A stretch of DNA of 64,000 bases from Stigmatella aurantiaca (GTDB taxonomy: Bacteria; Myxococcota; Myxococcia; Myxococcales; Myxococcaceae). Below, one piece after another: positions 9,005 through 17,694 of the stretch. The DNA is taken from assembly GCF_900109545.1 (NCBI RefSeq), contig NZ_FOAP01000011.1, positions 214,460-278,459 of the forward strand, in the 5' to 3' direction. Every line of letters begins with the position of its first letter. Position 1 is the first letter of the stretch. The position numbers were made by a program, and so were the translations under genes. The notes below the pieces were generated by a model. The model was not told the origin of the DNA, made no database searches, and saw only the letters and a list, made by a program, of their open reading frames with translations.

Positions 9005-11269
9005 CTAGATCTTCAACGAGCGCGAGGCGACCGTGACATCCCCATTCTGGCTCGGCACGAAGTCCTTCCACTCCGCGCGGCGAGAGAACCGGCCGGGCGG
9101 TATGCCCGGAGACTCGTCATAGAGAAACGCCTCGATGGGCTCGCTGCCCTCCTGGGACAGCTCCACGACACACCCCTGGGGCGCGTCGGTCACGCAGGAG
9201 ACGGCCCGCCATTGGCCGTAGCGATTGCGGATCCGCTCCTTCTGCGCGGGCACGGTCTGCCCATTCACACGCACCGAGGTGAGGCGGGCCGCCGGGGAAA
9301 ACGCCACGCTCACGAAAGGCGCCCCCCGCGTCGAGCGAAGCCGCAACTGGAGGGTACGTCCCGCCGCGACGGTCTCGACGTGCAGGGGCTCCAGCTCGGG
9401 CGCGGTCAACCCGATGGACTCCGCGGGCAGGAGGAACGAGGGCTTCGTGTCCCAGGGCGCGGTCACCTCTCGCGTGCCCTGCTGGAACTCGGCGAGCGGC
9501 CCGGGCACCCGGCTCAGGTCGCCCTCCAGCGCCCAGCGGCTCGACTGCCGGTCCTGGTCGAACCGGTAGACGATGTTCAGCCGCTGCGGTGCCTGCTCCG
9601 AGTAAGGCGAGAGGCGGAGGGCCCAGAGCGAGAGCACCGCCGCGGCCGCGGCACAGCCCGCGGGAAGCCGCCAGCCCAGGGGCCACCGGGCGGGAGACAA
9701 GGGCAGGAGGCTGGCCAGCATCAGTCCCGACAGCAAGCCCACCAGGGGCAGCGAGGGAAGTCCCAGGCTGCTCAGCAGGAAGAACACCAGCGGGAACATC
9801 AGGCAGCCCGCCACGGTGGTGCCCAGCCCCACCACCGCCACGCGGCCCACGCCCCGGGGCACGAGCACCGCGGCAAGCCCCACGAGGGGAACCGGAATCA
9901 GCAGCGAGGAGATGGCATCGGGAAAGGCGAACGAGAGCCCCACCGTCAGCAGTCCCCACCAGGCCCACACCGCGATCCACCGGGCCGTGCCCGTCGTCCT
10001 GCGGGCGATGAGCGCGCAGAGCAGCCAGAAGACCGACACCCAGAGCAGCCCCAGCGCGGCGAGCGCGGGGCCGGGATGGGCGATCCACGACACGGGGGCC
10101 GCCCCGCTCGCGCTCAGGAGCTTGAAGTAGGCAAAGCCCACCCCGGCGCACAACAGCAGCAACCCCCACCAGCCCAGGCTCGCCCAGCCCAGTTGCCGCG
10201 GCGTGACCGGCTCCTCGCGGGACCACCGGTATGCCCCCGCGAGGAGGAGCCCCAACCCCAGCAAGGCGATGCCGGGGGTCCACCCCACGGGCCAGTGGAG
10301 GACGAACAGGCCCAGGAAGTCCACGAACGCGGCATCTCCCGGCGGGGGCTGGGAGAAGTCCTCTTCCGCCATCGCGCGGAGCAACCCCAGGGCCACATCC
10401 CCATGGTGCTGGAGGGTCCTCGGATCCGAGTGCTCCAGGTCATCATAGGGGGTGTGGTAGTGCACCACCCCCTCGATGTTGGCGATGCCCAGCCCGGTCA
10501 TCTGGGCGGCCTTGAACACGGTGAAGTCCGTGTCGTTGGGCATGCGCTTGTAGACGGCATAGGCCAGGGAGTTCGTCGAGGGACGCGCGGTGTGCTTCGC
10601 GTAGAACCCGACGAGCCGGGCATTGTTCGGGCCGGTCTCGAACATGTGGCTCAAGCCCGAGCTGCCCCGGGCCTCGACGTTGACGACGGCGGCCACATCG
10701 TTCGCCCAGGGATGCCTCACGAAGGCATGGGCCCCCAGCAGCCCGTACTCCTCGCCGTCGGTGATGAGCAGGATGATGTCGTTGCGGCGGGCGGGCTCGG
10801 ACTTCAGGTGGCGGGCGACTTCCAGAGCCACCGCCGTGCCATTGGCGTCATCGGACACGCCCGGCCCCGCGCCCACCGAGTCGTAGTGCACCGCGAGCAT
10901 GACCGCCTGGCGCCCCTCGGCATGGGGACCCCGGCCCGGAAACCGGACCAGGAGGTTCTCCACCGTCGCGCACGTCCCGTAGTCCGAACAGACGAAGGTG
11001 GACTGCACCTGCGGCGACAGGCCCAGCTTCTGGAACTCGCCCAGCAGGCGGTCGCGAAGCACCCGCAGAGCCGGTTGTCCCACGCGGTGTGGGCCCATCC
11101 CCTCCATCAACCGGCCGCGAACCTCCAGGGCCTGGTGCACGGAGAAGCCGCCCGGAGCCGCTCCAGCGCTTCGCACGGCGGGGGGCTCGTTCCGGAGCCA
11201 CAGCAAGGCCAGCAGGACACCGAGGAGCACGCCGCCTAGCAACAGTCCCCGTCCGGACGAGAGCGTCAT
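9005..11269 (-). CDS. Membrane-anchored M28 family aminopeptidase
   Basis: A 754-residue metallopeptidase with an N-terminal signal anchor (LLLGGVLLGVLLALLWL) and a periplasmic M28 catalytic domain at about residues 50-320. The co-catalytic zinc ligands are visible in AVHYDSV (His), GVSDDANGTA (Asp) and DGEEYGLLGAHAF (Glu-Glu, with the first Glu as base); a further ligand is expected at HTPYDDLEH. From about residue 340 to 560 there are eight or nine hydrophobic helices, followed by a soluble C-terminal beta domain. This layout (peptidase outside, multi-spanning C-half) resembles the Fxna/ERMP1-like branch. It should trim peptides outside the inner membrane. It is followed at once by the DUF3616 gene and is divergent from the M49-like gene. 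Confidence 0.9.
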   Translation of the reverse strand: MTLSSGRGLLLGGVLLGVLLALLWLRNEPPAVRSAGAAPGGFSVHQALEVRGRLMEGMGPHRVGQPALRVLRDRLLGEFQKLGLSPQVQSTFVCSDYGTCATVENLLVRFPGRGPHAEGRQAVMLAVHYDSVGAGPGVSDDANGTAVALEVARHLKSEPARRNDIILLITDGEEYGLLGAHAFVRHPWANDVAAVVNVEARGSSGLSHMFETGPNNARLVGFYAKHTARPSTNSLAYAVYKRMPNDTDFTVFKAAQMTGLGIANIEGVVHYHTPYDDLEHSDPRTLQHHGDVALGLLRAMAEEDFSQPPPGDAAFVDFLGLFVLHWPVGWTPGIALLGLGLLLAGAYRWSREEPVTPRQLGWASLGWWGLLLLCAGVGFAYFKLLSASGAAPVSWIAHPGPALAALGLLWVSVFWLLCALIARRTTGTARWIAVWAWWGLLTVGLSFAFPDAISSLLIPVPLVGLAAVLVPRGVGRVAVVGLGTTVAGCLMFPLVFFLLSSLGLPSLPLVGLLSGLMLASLLPLSPARWPLGWRLPAGCAAAAAVLSLWALRLSPYSEQAPQRLNIVYRFDQDRQSSRWALEGDLSRVPGPLAEFQQGTREVTAPWDTKPSFLLPAESIGLTAPELEPLHVETVAAGRTLQLRLRSTRGAPFVSVAFSPAARLTSVRVNGQTVPAQKERIRNRYGQWRAVSCVTDAPQGCVVELSQEGSEPIEAFLYDESPGIPPGRFSRRAEWKDFVPSQNGDVTVASRSLKI

Positions 11270-11312
11270 GGGTCTGCGCCTTTACCAGCAAGACCGGGCT
11301 ACGCTCCAGGGA

Positions 11313-13073
11313 ATGAACCGCGCAGCCGCCGCCCTGGTGCTCATGCTCTCCACCTCTCCCGAGGCCGCTCCCCCCTCCTCCTGGACCGAGGACCACACCC
11401 GCGAAATCCTGGAGAAGACGCAGACCATCCGGCTGGACACGGACCTGTCTCCGCTGTCTGCCGGGGAGCGCGCCGCCCTCGCCAAGCTCCTGGAAGTGGG
11501 CGCGATCTTCCAGGACCTCTACGAGGAATCACGGCATCCCAAGGCCCTTGAGCTCCGCAAGAAGCTCGACGCCCAGAAGACCCCGCTCGCCGGGCAGCAG
11601 CGGACGCTCTACCGCCTCTTCCAGGGGCCCATCGCCAACACGCTCCAGAACGAGCGGATGCCCTTCCTGCCCACGGACCCGGTGGTTCCCGGCAAGAACG
11701 TCTACCCCTGGGGCATCACCAAGGCCCAGGTCCAGGCCGTCCTGGAGAAGCACCCGGGCCTTCAGGCCTCGCTGCTGGCCCCCCGCACCGTCGTCCGCCG
11801 GGCGGATGCCGCCTCCTTGCGGCAGGACCTGGGGACGCTGGAGCGCCATCCGGTCATCGCGGGACTTCACCCGGGCCTGAGCGAGACGCTGCGCGCCCTG
11901 GCCAAGAAGCCGGACCCGGCCCTGCTCTATGCCGTCCCCTACGCCGTCGCCTATGCCCCGCTCATGGTGAAGGCCCACGGGCTCTTGTGGGACGCCGCCA
12001 ACGCCGTGGAGGCGGAGGACGCCGAGTTCGCCGGTTACCTGCGCAACCGCGCCCGGGACCTGCTCTCCAATGACTACGAGTCCGGCGATGCCTCCTGGGT
12101 CCGGGGCCGGTTCCGGAGGCTCAACGCGCAGATTGGCTCCTACGAGGTCTACGACGACGAGCTGTTCGGCGCGAAGACGTTCTACTCGCTGAGCGTGCTC
12201 ATCCGGGACGATGCCGCGACGGCGAAGCTGGAGAAGGGGCTCCAGGGGCTCCAGGCACTGGAGGACAGCCTGCCCTACACGCCGCACAAGACGGTGAGCT
12301 CGGACATTCCCGTGGGTGTCTACAACGTCGTCGCCGACTTCGCCCAGGCCCGCAGCACCAACACGGCCACCATCCTCCCCAATGAGCCGCTGCACGCCCG
12401 CCGCTACGGCCGGACCATCCTGCTGCGCTCGAACATCATGAAGAACCCGAACCTGTTCTCGAACGGGCGGACCGTCTGGGAGGCGGTGGTGGCGGAGCCC
12501 TTCCGGGCCCACCTGGGGCCCAGCGGCGGCTTCAACCGCACGCTCTGGCACGAGGTGGGCCACTACCTGGGCGTGGACCAGGACGTGAAGGGCCGCTCGG
12601 TGAACAGCGATGCCCTGGAGGAGAACTCGAGCGCCCTGGAGGAGATGAAGTCGGACCTCGTCTCGCTGTACATCGGCAAGCAGCTGCGCGAGCGGGGCTT
12701 CTACGACGACACCACGCTACGCGAGCTGTATGCCAGCGGCATCCTGCGCGTGCTGCAGGTGGTCCGCCCCCGGCGGGACCAGCCCTACCAGACGATGCAG
12801 CTCATGCAGCTCAACTACTTCCTCGACCAGGGCCTGCTGGAGCTGCGGCCGGACGGGCTCCACATCCACTACGAGAAGTACCCCGAGGTGGTGGGCAGTC
12901 TGCTGCGCGAGGTGCTCGCCATCCAGCGGGCGGGAGACAAGCCCGCCTCGGACCGCTTCATCGAGCGGTACACCCGCTGGGACGAGGCGGTCCACGGCGC
13001 CCTGGCCGCCCGGATGCGCGCCCAGCAGAAGTACCGGTACACCCTCGTGAACTACTCCGCGCTGGGCGAGTAA
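11313..13073 (+). CDS. Secreted M49-like (dipeptidyl-peptidase III-like) metallopeptidase
   Basis: A 586-residue protein starting with a short signal peptide (MNRAAAALVLMLSTSPEA); ATG 11313 is preferred over the upstream extension because of it. The central segment RTLWHEVGHYLGVDQD gives a zinc site at H413-E414 and H417, and about 30 residues on, LEEMKSDLVSLYIG (near E444) provides the third ligand in the M49-type arrangement. The preceding helical and beta region (VSSDIPVGVYNVVADFAQARSTN, KTFYSLSVLIRDD) is also like bacterial DPP III relatives. Classic DPP III uses HExxGH with one more residue; this copy has plain HExxH. The substrate is presumably short peptides outside the cytoplasm. It is divergent from the M28 gene across 43 bases. 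Confidence 0.72.
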   Translation: MNRAAAALVLMLSTSPEAAPPSSWTEDHTREILEKTQTIRLDTDLSPLSAGERAALAKLLEVGAIFQDLYEESRHPKALELRKKLDAQKTPLAGQQRTLYRLFQGPIANTLQNERMPFLPTDPVVPGKNVYPWGITKAQVQAVLEKHPGLQASLLAPRTVVRRADAASLRQDLGTLERHPVIAGLHPGLSETLRALAKKPDPALLYAVPYAVAYAPLMVKAHGLLWDAANAVEAEDAEFAGYLRNRARDLLSNDYESGDASWVRGRFRRLNAQIGSYEVYDDELFGAKTFYSLSVLIRDDAATAKLEKGLQGLQALEDSLPYTPHKTVSSDIPVGVYNVVADFAQARSTNTATILPNEPLHARRYGRTILLRSNIMKNPNLFSNGRTVWEAVVAEPFRAHLGPSGGFNRTLWHEVGHYLGVDQDVKGRSVNSDALEENSSALEEMKSDLVSLYIGKQLRERGFYDDTTLRELYASGILRVLQVVRPRRDQPYQTMQLMQLNYFLDQGLLELRPDGLHIHYEKYPEVVGSLLREVLAIQRAGDKPASDRFIERYTRWDEAVHGALAARMRAQQKYRYTLVNYSALGE

Positions 13074-13094
13074 CCCCCGGAGCGGCGAACGCAT

Positions 13095-13111
13095 GCCCCT
13101 GCGACAGGGGC
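13095..13111 (+). terminator. Hairpin terminator after the M49-like gene
   Basis: A perfect seven-base-pair GC stem (GCCCCTG / CAGGGGC) with a three-base loop begins 21 bases after the stop codon. There is no long T run, so it is either weakly intrinsic or assisted. Confidence 0.45.
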
Positions 13112-13120
13112 CTCTGCCCC

Positions 13121-13157
13121 TTGCATTTAACCAGATGGTTATTTATACATCTGGTTA
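13121..13157 (+). promoter_or_regulatory. Promoter with embedded palindromic operator for the ArsR/SRPBCC pair
   Basis: A perfect ten-base inverted repeat, TAACCAGATG at 13128-13137 and CATCTGGTTA at 13148-13157, is separated by ten AT-rich bases. Overlapping it are TTGCAT (-35, 13121-13126) and TATACA (-10, 13144-13149) spaced by 17 bases. The right arm ends seven bases before the ArsR ATG. A regulator bound to the arms would cover the -10 and the start, the classic arrangement for autorepression by an ArsR-family dimer. Confidence 0.72.
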
Positions 13158-13164
13158 AGTACCG

Positions 13165-13563
13165 ATGCCGACCGACCCCTTGTCCCTCACCTTCTCCGCG
13201 CTCGCCGACCCGACCCGGCGGGCCATCCTCGCCCGGCTGTCGCAGGGCGAAGCGGCGGTCACCGAGCTGGCGGCCCCCTTCGACATCAGCCTCCCGGCGG
13301 TCACCAAACACCTCAAGGTGCTGGAGCGGGCGGGACTGATTACCCGAAGCCGGGAGGCCCAGTGGCGCCCGTGCTCGCTGGCGGCCGAGCCGCTGCGCGA
13401 AGTCTCCCAGTGGGTCGAGCAGTACCGCGAGCACTGGGAGCAGCGGTTCGACCGGCTCGAGTCCTACCTCGCCACCCTTCAAGCGAATCAGAAGCCGCCT
13501 GAACCTCCGAAACAGGAAACCGCAGTCCCCTCCCCCGCCACCAAGAAAGGACGCAAGCGATGA
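13165..13563 (+). CDS. ArsR family winged-helix repressor
   Basis: A 132-residue DNA-binding protein. The winged helix occupies residues 5-85: SALADPTRRAILARL, then the recognition helix region FDISLPAVTKHLKVLERAGLI and the wing TRSREAQWRPCSL. No metal-binding cysteine pair typical of ArsR/SmtB metal sensors is seen (only one Cys), so the inducer is unlikely to be a metal. This sub-family commonly sits next to an AHSA1/SRPBCC gene, as here, where the downstream ATG overlaps the stop (ATGA). The C-terminal 40 residues are Pro/Lys-rich and probably flexible. A perfect palindrome directly upstream suggests autoregulation. Confidence 0.92.
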   Translation: MPTDPLSLTFSALADPTRRAILARLSQGEAAVTELAAPFDISLPAVTKHLKVLERAGLITRSREAQWRPCSLAAEPLREVSQWVEQYREHWEQRFDRLESYLATLQANQKPPEPPKQETAVPSPATKKGRKR

Positions 13564-14054
13564 ACTCCACGCCCCGTGCCTCCCCTACCCTCTCGTCCAC
13601 CTCCGACCGGGAGATTGTAATCTCGCGCCTGATCAACGCCCCGCGCGAGCTGGTATTCGATGCGTGGACCGACCCGGCCCATGTGGCCCAGTGGTGGGGC
13701 CCCAACGGCTTCTCCACCCAGGTCCACGAGATGAACGTCAAACCGGGCGGCACCTGGCGGTTCCTCCTCACCGGGCCCGACGGCACGAAGTTCCCGAACC
13801 GCATCACCTACCGGGAGGTGGCGCGCCCCGAGCGGCTGGCGTACCAGCACGACTCCGACGTGGACGAGGACCCGAAAGCGTTCGACGTGACCGTGACCTT
13901 CGAGGCCCAGGGCCAGAAGACGCTCGTCACCATGCACTCGGTCTTCCTCACGGCCCAGGCGTGCCAGCGTGTGAAGTCGTTCGGCGCGGCGGAACTCGGC
14001 CAGCAGACGCTCGCCAAGCTCGACGCATTCGTGCAGCGCTCACCCGCCCGCTGA
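13560..14054 (+). CDS. SRPBCC/AHSA1-type ligand-binding protein
   Basis: A 164-residue START-like (helix-grip) protein of the AHSA1 group. Hallmarks are the opening strand REIVISRLINAPRELVFDAWTDPAHVAQWWGPNGF, the VKPGGTWRFLLTGPDG turn and the closing helix GAAELGQQTLAKLDAFVQ. The family binds hydrophobic ligands in a central cavity; the ArsR-coupled members are thought to handle or sense small molecules, but no reaction is established. It overlaps the ArsR stop by four bases and its own 3' end overlaps the convergent PaaK-like gene by 15 bases, so the pair forms a compact two-gene operon. Confidence 0.9.
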   Translation: MNSTPRASPTLSSTSDREIVISRLINAPRELVFDAWTDPAHVAQWWGPNGFSTQVHEMNVKPGGTWRFLLTGPDGTKFPNRITYREVARPERLAYQHDSDVDEDPKAFDVTVTFEAQGQKTLVTMHSVFLTAQACQRVKSFGAAELGQQTLAKLDAFVQRSPAR

Positions 14055-15344
14055 CCGGCGCGCACTGGAGGCTTGGCTGCCGTCCACCAAGGCCGCGAGT
14101 TCCGCGGCGTCACAGATGTAGACGGGCTTCCCGGGCCGTCCAAACGAGACCGGCTCATTCCGGTTGTAGAGGGTCCCTCTGGGAACCAGGTCCACCCGCA
14201 GGCCGACGCCATGGGCTTGCCGCAGACGCTCCAGGAGTGCGGGCTGGAGGGGGAACTCGTTCCGCTCATGTTCCACGATGAAGCGGAGCCCTTCCGGTTC
14301 GGCGGCGGCCTTCCAGAACCGCCGGCTCGGGAGCTGGAACACGATGGACTGCAGGTCCCAGAGGTCGAACGGCTTGCCCTGGACCCTCAGGATGTCCGCC
14401 GCCCTGCCCCGGTGCTGAAGGGTGATGGATTGGCCACATGCACAGGGCTGGTTCAGAAGCCTGACCCTGTCGCCCGTCATGTACCGGATCATGGGGGTGG
14501 CCCTGGGGGTGAGCGACGTGACGACCAGGTTTCCCGTCTCCCCGGGGGCCACCTCGTGCTCGAAGCGGTCATCCAGAACCTCCATCCAGACAGCGTCTTG
14601 GAACGGGTGCAGCCTGCGTTCCGGGCAGTCCATGGCCTGGGGTCCGGTCTCGGTCATCCCATAATTGTCATAGACGGGGACTCCCCAGATGTCGTGGAGG
14701 AGCTGGCGGCGGTACGGCGTGAGGGGCTCTCCGCCACAGCAAATGGCACGCAGGTGGGGAAAATCACGGCGAGGGTCGAAGCCCGCCATCTCCGCCGCTT
14801 CGGCCACCACCACCGCTTGCAGCGACATGGTGGCCAGGACGGTGACCTGCAGCTTTCTCATCAACTCGACCACGGTCCGCAGGGGGGTGACCGCGGTTCC
14901 CGCGTCCGCGGCAATCACACACGCGCCCTTGTGGTGAGCGGCGGCCTGGACGAAGTGCGCGATGGAGGAGAGCGCATAGGGGAACTTGATGAGCACGCGG
15001 TCGTCGCGGTTGAAGCCGACGCCCCAATTCCCCAGACGGCTCCGGATCTCTTTCAAGTCCTTCTCGCTGTACCAGACGGAGACCGCGGCCCCCGTCGTCG
15101 CGGAGGTCTCGTGGTACTGCAAGAGCTGTTGACGTGGAACGCAGACCAGCCCCTCCGGAGAGTGCCGCCGCAGGTCCTCCTTCGTCGAGAAGGGGAGCCG
15201 CTTGAAGTCCTCCCAGGACTGAACGGGAGTGACCGGCAGGTGTGCCCTGTAGAAGGGAGCATTGCGTGCATGCCGCAAGATCCGGTTGAGGGCTTCCAGT
15301 GGATAAAGCGACGCCATGGTTCTCTTCCCTGTGTGGATGTTCAT
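14040..15344 (-). CDS. PaaK-like adenylate-forming enzyme (aryl/acyl-CoA ligase type)
   Basis: A 434-residue relative of phenylacetate-CoA ligase. Visible adenylation motifs are HETSATTGAAVSVWYS (the Ser/Thr/Gly-rich phosphate loop), VYDNYGMTETGPQ (A5-like), and MIRYMTGDRVRL (A7-like Asp). A cysteine-containing CACGQSITLQHRGR segment near the end of the N-domain is typical of PaaK relatives. It is the last gene of the seven-gene aminohydroxybenzoate operon and its ATG overlaps the amidohydrolase stop (ATGA). By context the likely substrate is an aromatic acid such as 3-amino-4-hydroxybenzoate or a hydroxylated product, activated as AMP ester and passed to CoA, an amine or a carrier; this is inference. 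ATG 15317 is an alternative start. Confidence 0.82.
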   Translation of the reverse strand: MNIHTGKRTMASLYPLEALNRILRHARNAPFYRAHLPVTPVQSWEDFKRLPFSTKEDLRRHSPEGLVCVPRQQLLQYHETSATTGAAVSVWYSEKDLKEIRSRLGNWGVGFNRDDRVLIKFPYALSSIAHFVQAAAHHKGACVIAADAGTAVTPLRTVVELMRKLQVTVLATMSLQAVVVAEAAEMAGFDPRRDFPHLRAICCGGEPLTPYRRQLLHDIWGVPVYDNYGMTETGPQAMDCPERRLHPFQDAVWMEVLDDRFEHEVAPGETGNLVVTSLTPRATPMIRYMTGDRVRLLNQPCACGQSITLQHRGRAADILRVQGKPFDLWDLQSIVFQLPSRRFWKAAAEPEGLRFIVEHERNEFPLQPALLERLRQAHGVGLRVDLVPRGTLYNRNEPVSFGRPGKPVYICDAAELAALVDGSQASSARRSAGG

Positions 15345-16096
15345 TCGAGGCGAAGCAGTTCACGGATGTTCCCGCCGAGAATCCTCTCGCGCTCGTGGCT
15401 GGAGATGGGGAGCAGGAGAATCTTTTTCAGTTCCACGGCGGGGTGCGACAGGGGGTACTCGGAGCCGAAGAGCACCTTGTGGGCTCCTGCCTTCTTGACC
15501 GATTCCTCGATGTGCAGGTAGCTGCCCAGCGAGGTCTCCAGGAAGACATTGTCCAGGCGGTTGGCGGCGGCCGTCGCCTCTGGATCGGCCGGTCCAAACC
15601 CCAGGTGCTCCAGGACAAAGTTGGTGCGAGGGAAACGCTGGGCCAGCGCGGCGAACCCGGCCGTGCTGGCCCCTGGATGGGGCCCGGTATGTGCGTAAAC
15701 AGGCACCCCCAGCTCACCACAGAAGCTCACCAGTCCGGCAACGGCCGGGCTGTCGAACGGCACGGGATGAACCAGGGGTGCCAACTTCAATCCACGGAAA
15801 CCTCGCCTCAAGTACCCCTCCAGCGTCTGGACCGCTTGTGGCGCTCGTGGATCCACACACGCAAGCCCATGCAGCTGGGGGTGGGCACGGAAGGACTGCT
15901 CCACATACCCATTGTCCGGGACGTCGTTGTCCGGCTTGAGTTTGCCCCCAAGGTAGGCGCTCATCCGCCTGACATCCAGCATGGCGCCAGGGCCAATGAT
16001 GCCCTGCTGGATGCCGCTCTGTTCGAGCTGCTTCAGATATCCCTCTGTGGCTCCATAGCTGGAGAGAGAGACGTGGGCATGCGCATCGATCACCAT
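15341..16096 (-). CDS. Amidohydrolase-2 family metal-dependent hydrolase/decarboxylase
   Basis: A 251-residue TIM-barrel protein of the amidohydrolase-2 (ACMSD/resorcylate decarboxylase) type. ATG 16096 starts the metal motif MVIDAHAHVSLS and is preceded by GAGAGG. Other ligands are in VYAHTGPHPG and FVLEHLGFG; the last strand reads KVLFGSEYPLSHP, with Glu where most members have the metal-binding Asp (FGSDYP). Enzymes of this group hydrolyse lactones or remove carboxylates from aromatic acids. In this operon it could decarboxylate an aminohydroxybenzoate or open a ring; the altered ligand makes catalysis uncertain. It is 29 bases downstream of the multicopper oxidase and overlaps the PaaK-like gene. 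Confidence 0.83.
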   Translation of the reverse strand: MVIDAHAHVSLSSYGATEGYLKQLEQSGIQQGIIGPGAMLDVRRMSAYLGGKLKPDNDVPDNGYVEQSFRAHPQLHGLACVDPRAPQAVQTLEGYLRRGFRGLKLAPLVHPVPFDSPAVAGLVSFCGELGVPVYAHTGPHPGASTAGFAALAQRFPRTNFVLEHLGFGPADPEATAAANRLDNVFLETSLGSYLHIEESVKKAGAHKVLFGSEYPLSHPAVELKKILLLPISSHERERILGGNIRELLRLE

Positions 16097-16125
16097 GGAA
16101 AACCTCTCGCGCCTACTGGCAAAGC

Positions 16126-17694
16126 TCAGTGGTGAGGGCCGTGGCCGCCCCCCGCATCCTGCTTGGGTGGAACAACCTCCAGCAGCTCCATCATGCCTTC
16201 GTCCTCGTGGGACACGATGTGGCAGTGCAGCATGAACTGGCCGACGTAGCGCTTGTAACGGGTGCGCAAGCGAAACTCCGCGCCAACAGGCACGAACAGC
16301 GTGTCTTTCCAGACGATCCTTCCCTGCGCATCCGTGAACTGGAAGGGATTGGTGTGGATATGGAAAGGATGGCCCGGGAAGAACTCCGGGACGCCCGTAC
16401 TGGTGACGAGCCACTCCTCCACCGCGCCCAGGGTCAGCTTGCGTGGAGGCGCATGGGCATCGAACTCGACGCCGTTGAGGAGGAATTTGAAGACAGGCGT
16501 CGGAGGCGGTTGCAGCATCTGGACTTCGAAATGCGCGGGCTGAGGCGTATGGCTGGTGAGCTCCTCGTCCAGGATGGGCTTGAACGGCGCGAACGGTGCC
16601 AGCGCCTGCGGCTTGGGCAGCTTCATCTTCTTCGGCGGCCCGCTCACGACGATGCGCGCCAGGACCTTGGCCTGGGGGTTTTGCTCCACCTCGTCCACGA
16701 GCAGGTAGGTTCCCTGCGCCAAGGGCTTCCCATCCCGGCCCACCGCCTGGACCAGCACATCCTCACGGTACCCGGGGTGCATCTCGGTCTCGTCCACCTT
16801 GTCGAGGCGGCCCGTCGTGATGCCATCCATGGCAATCAAGTAATAGGGAATGCTCTCGGTGGCGGGGTTGCCGCCCTCCCGGACCAGCCGGAGCCGGAAG
16901 GGAAAGTGGATGCCCGCGTGAATGAACCGCCAGCGCTCGACTTCTCCCGGACGCATCTGGAAGGTCGGCAGGGTCTCTCCATTGAGGGTGACACGCCGCC
17001 CTTGAGGCACGAGCTCGCTCAGCCAGGTGAACTCGAAGAGCTGACCGAACTCCTCCACCATGTTCGCCTGCTGGGTCTCGTCGTAGGGGTTGGTGACCAT
17101 CTTGTAGGGAATCTGCTGCAGGACGAGGATGCGCTCCCGGGCTTCACGAATCCCCTCGACGCCGTCAATACCGCCGCGGACGATCAAGGGCCCCGCCATG
17201 CCGCTGCCCAACTGGATGCCCACGGCCCCATGCTTGTGGGCGTGGTACCAGTGGGTGCCCGCGGGGTGATCACTCGGAATCTTGACCTCGTACTCGAACT
17301 GCTGGTTCGGGCCGATCGACAGCATGACGTTGTCGGAGTTTCCGGCGGGTGAGACGTGCATCCCGTGGAAATGGAGATTGGTGACGTTGGAACCGTGAGG
17401 GCCGTTGTGCGGGTGATCGCCCACCATGTCTTCCTTGAAGGGAAGCTGGTTCTTCAAGAGAACCTTCAGCGTGTCTCCGGGGCGGACCTCCATGACCGGC
17501 CCCACCAGCTTCCCATTGTAGGAACGGAGGTTGACCAGGTCGACCTGCACTTGACCGTCAGCGAGCACCCGGCGGATCGGGTGGGTGGCGTATTGGACCG
17601 TCAACTCGTGACTGACCTCCCGGATGTGTGGCTTCTCCCAGGAGCCTCCATGCTCCCCCCCATGCCAATGCAATTCTTTCTCAATGCCGTTCAT
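16126..17694 (-). CDS. Cytoplasmic multicopper oxidase (phenoxazinone synthase/CotA-like)
   Basis: A 522-residue, three-cupredoxin oxidase. The four copper motifs are complete: HFHGMH (about residue 107), HWYHAHKHG (about 148), HPFHIH (about 443) and HCHIVSHEDEGMMEL (about 490-503), giving the type 1 Cys and Met and the trinuclear histidines. ATG 17694 has a GAGAGGAG site upstream; the protein lacks any signal or Tat leader, so it should act in the cytoplasm like CotA or phenoxazinone synthase rather than in the periplasm. It overlaps the monooxygenase 3' end by 14 bases. Given the aminohydroxybenzoate genes around it, oxidation and dimerisation of o-aminophenols to phenoxazinones is a likely role (inference). 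Confidence 0.92.
   Translation of the reverse strand: MNGIEKELHWHGGEHGGSWEKPHIREVSHELTVQYATHPIRRVLADGQVQVDLVNLRSYNGKLVGPVMEVRPGDTLKVLLKNQLPFKEDMVGDHPHNGPHGSNVTNLHFHGMHVSPAGNSDNVMLSIGPNQQFEYEVKIPSDHPAGTHWYHAHKHGAVGIQLGSGMAGPLIVRGGIDGVEGIREARERILVLQQIPYKMVTNPYDETQQANMVEEFGQLFEFTWLSELVPQGRRVTLNGETLPTFQMRPGEVERWRFIHAGIHFPFRLRLVREGGNPATESIPYYLIAMDGITTGRLDKVDETEMHPGYREDVLVQAVGRDGKPLAQGTYLLVDEVEQNPQAKVLARIVVSGPPKKMKLPKPQALAPFAPFKPILDEELTSHTPQPAHFEVQMLQPPPTPVFKFLLNGVEFDAHAPPRKLTLGAVEEWLVTSTGVPEFFPGHPFHIHTNPFQFTDAQGRIVWKDTLFVPVGAEFRLRTRYKRYVGQFMLHCHIVSHEDEGMMELLEVVPPKQDAGGGHGPHH

Noticed and set aside
8831..11239. 802-codon plus-strand frame opposite the M28 peptidase
   Set aside because: It is the antisense shadow of a confident M28 gene; it is rich in Arg, Gly, His and Gln with no domain.
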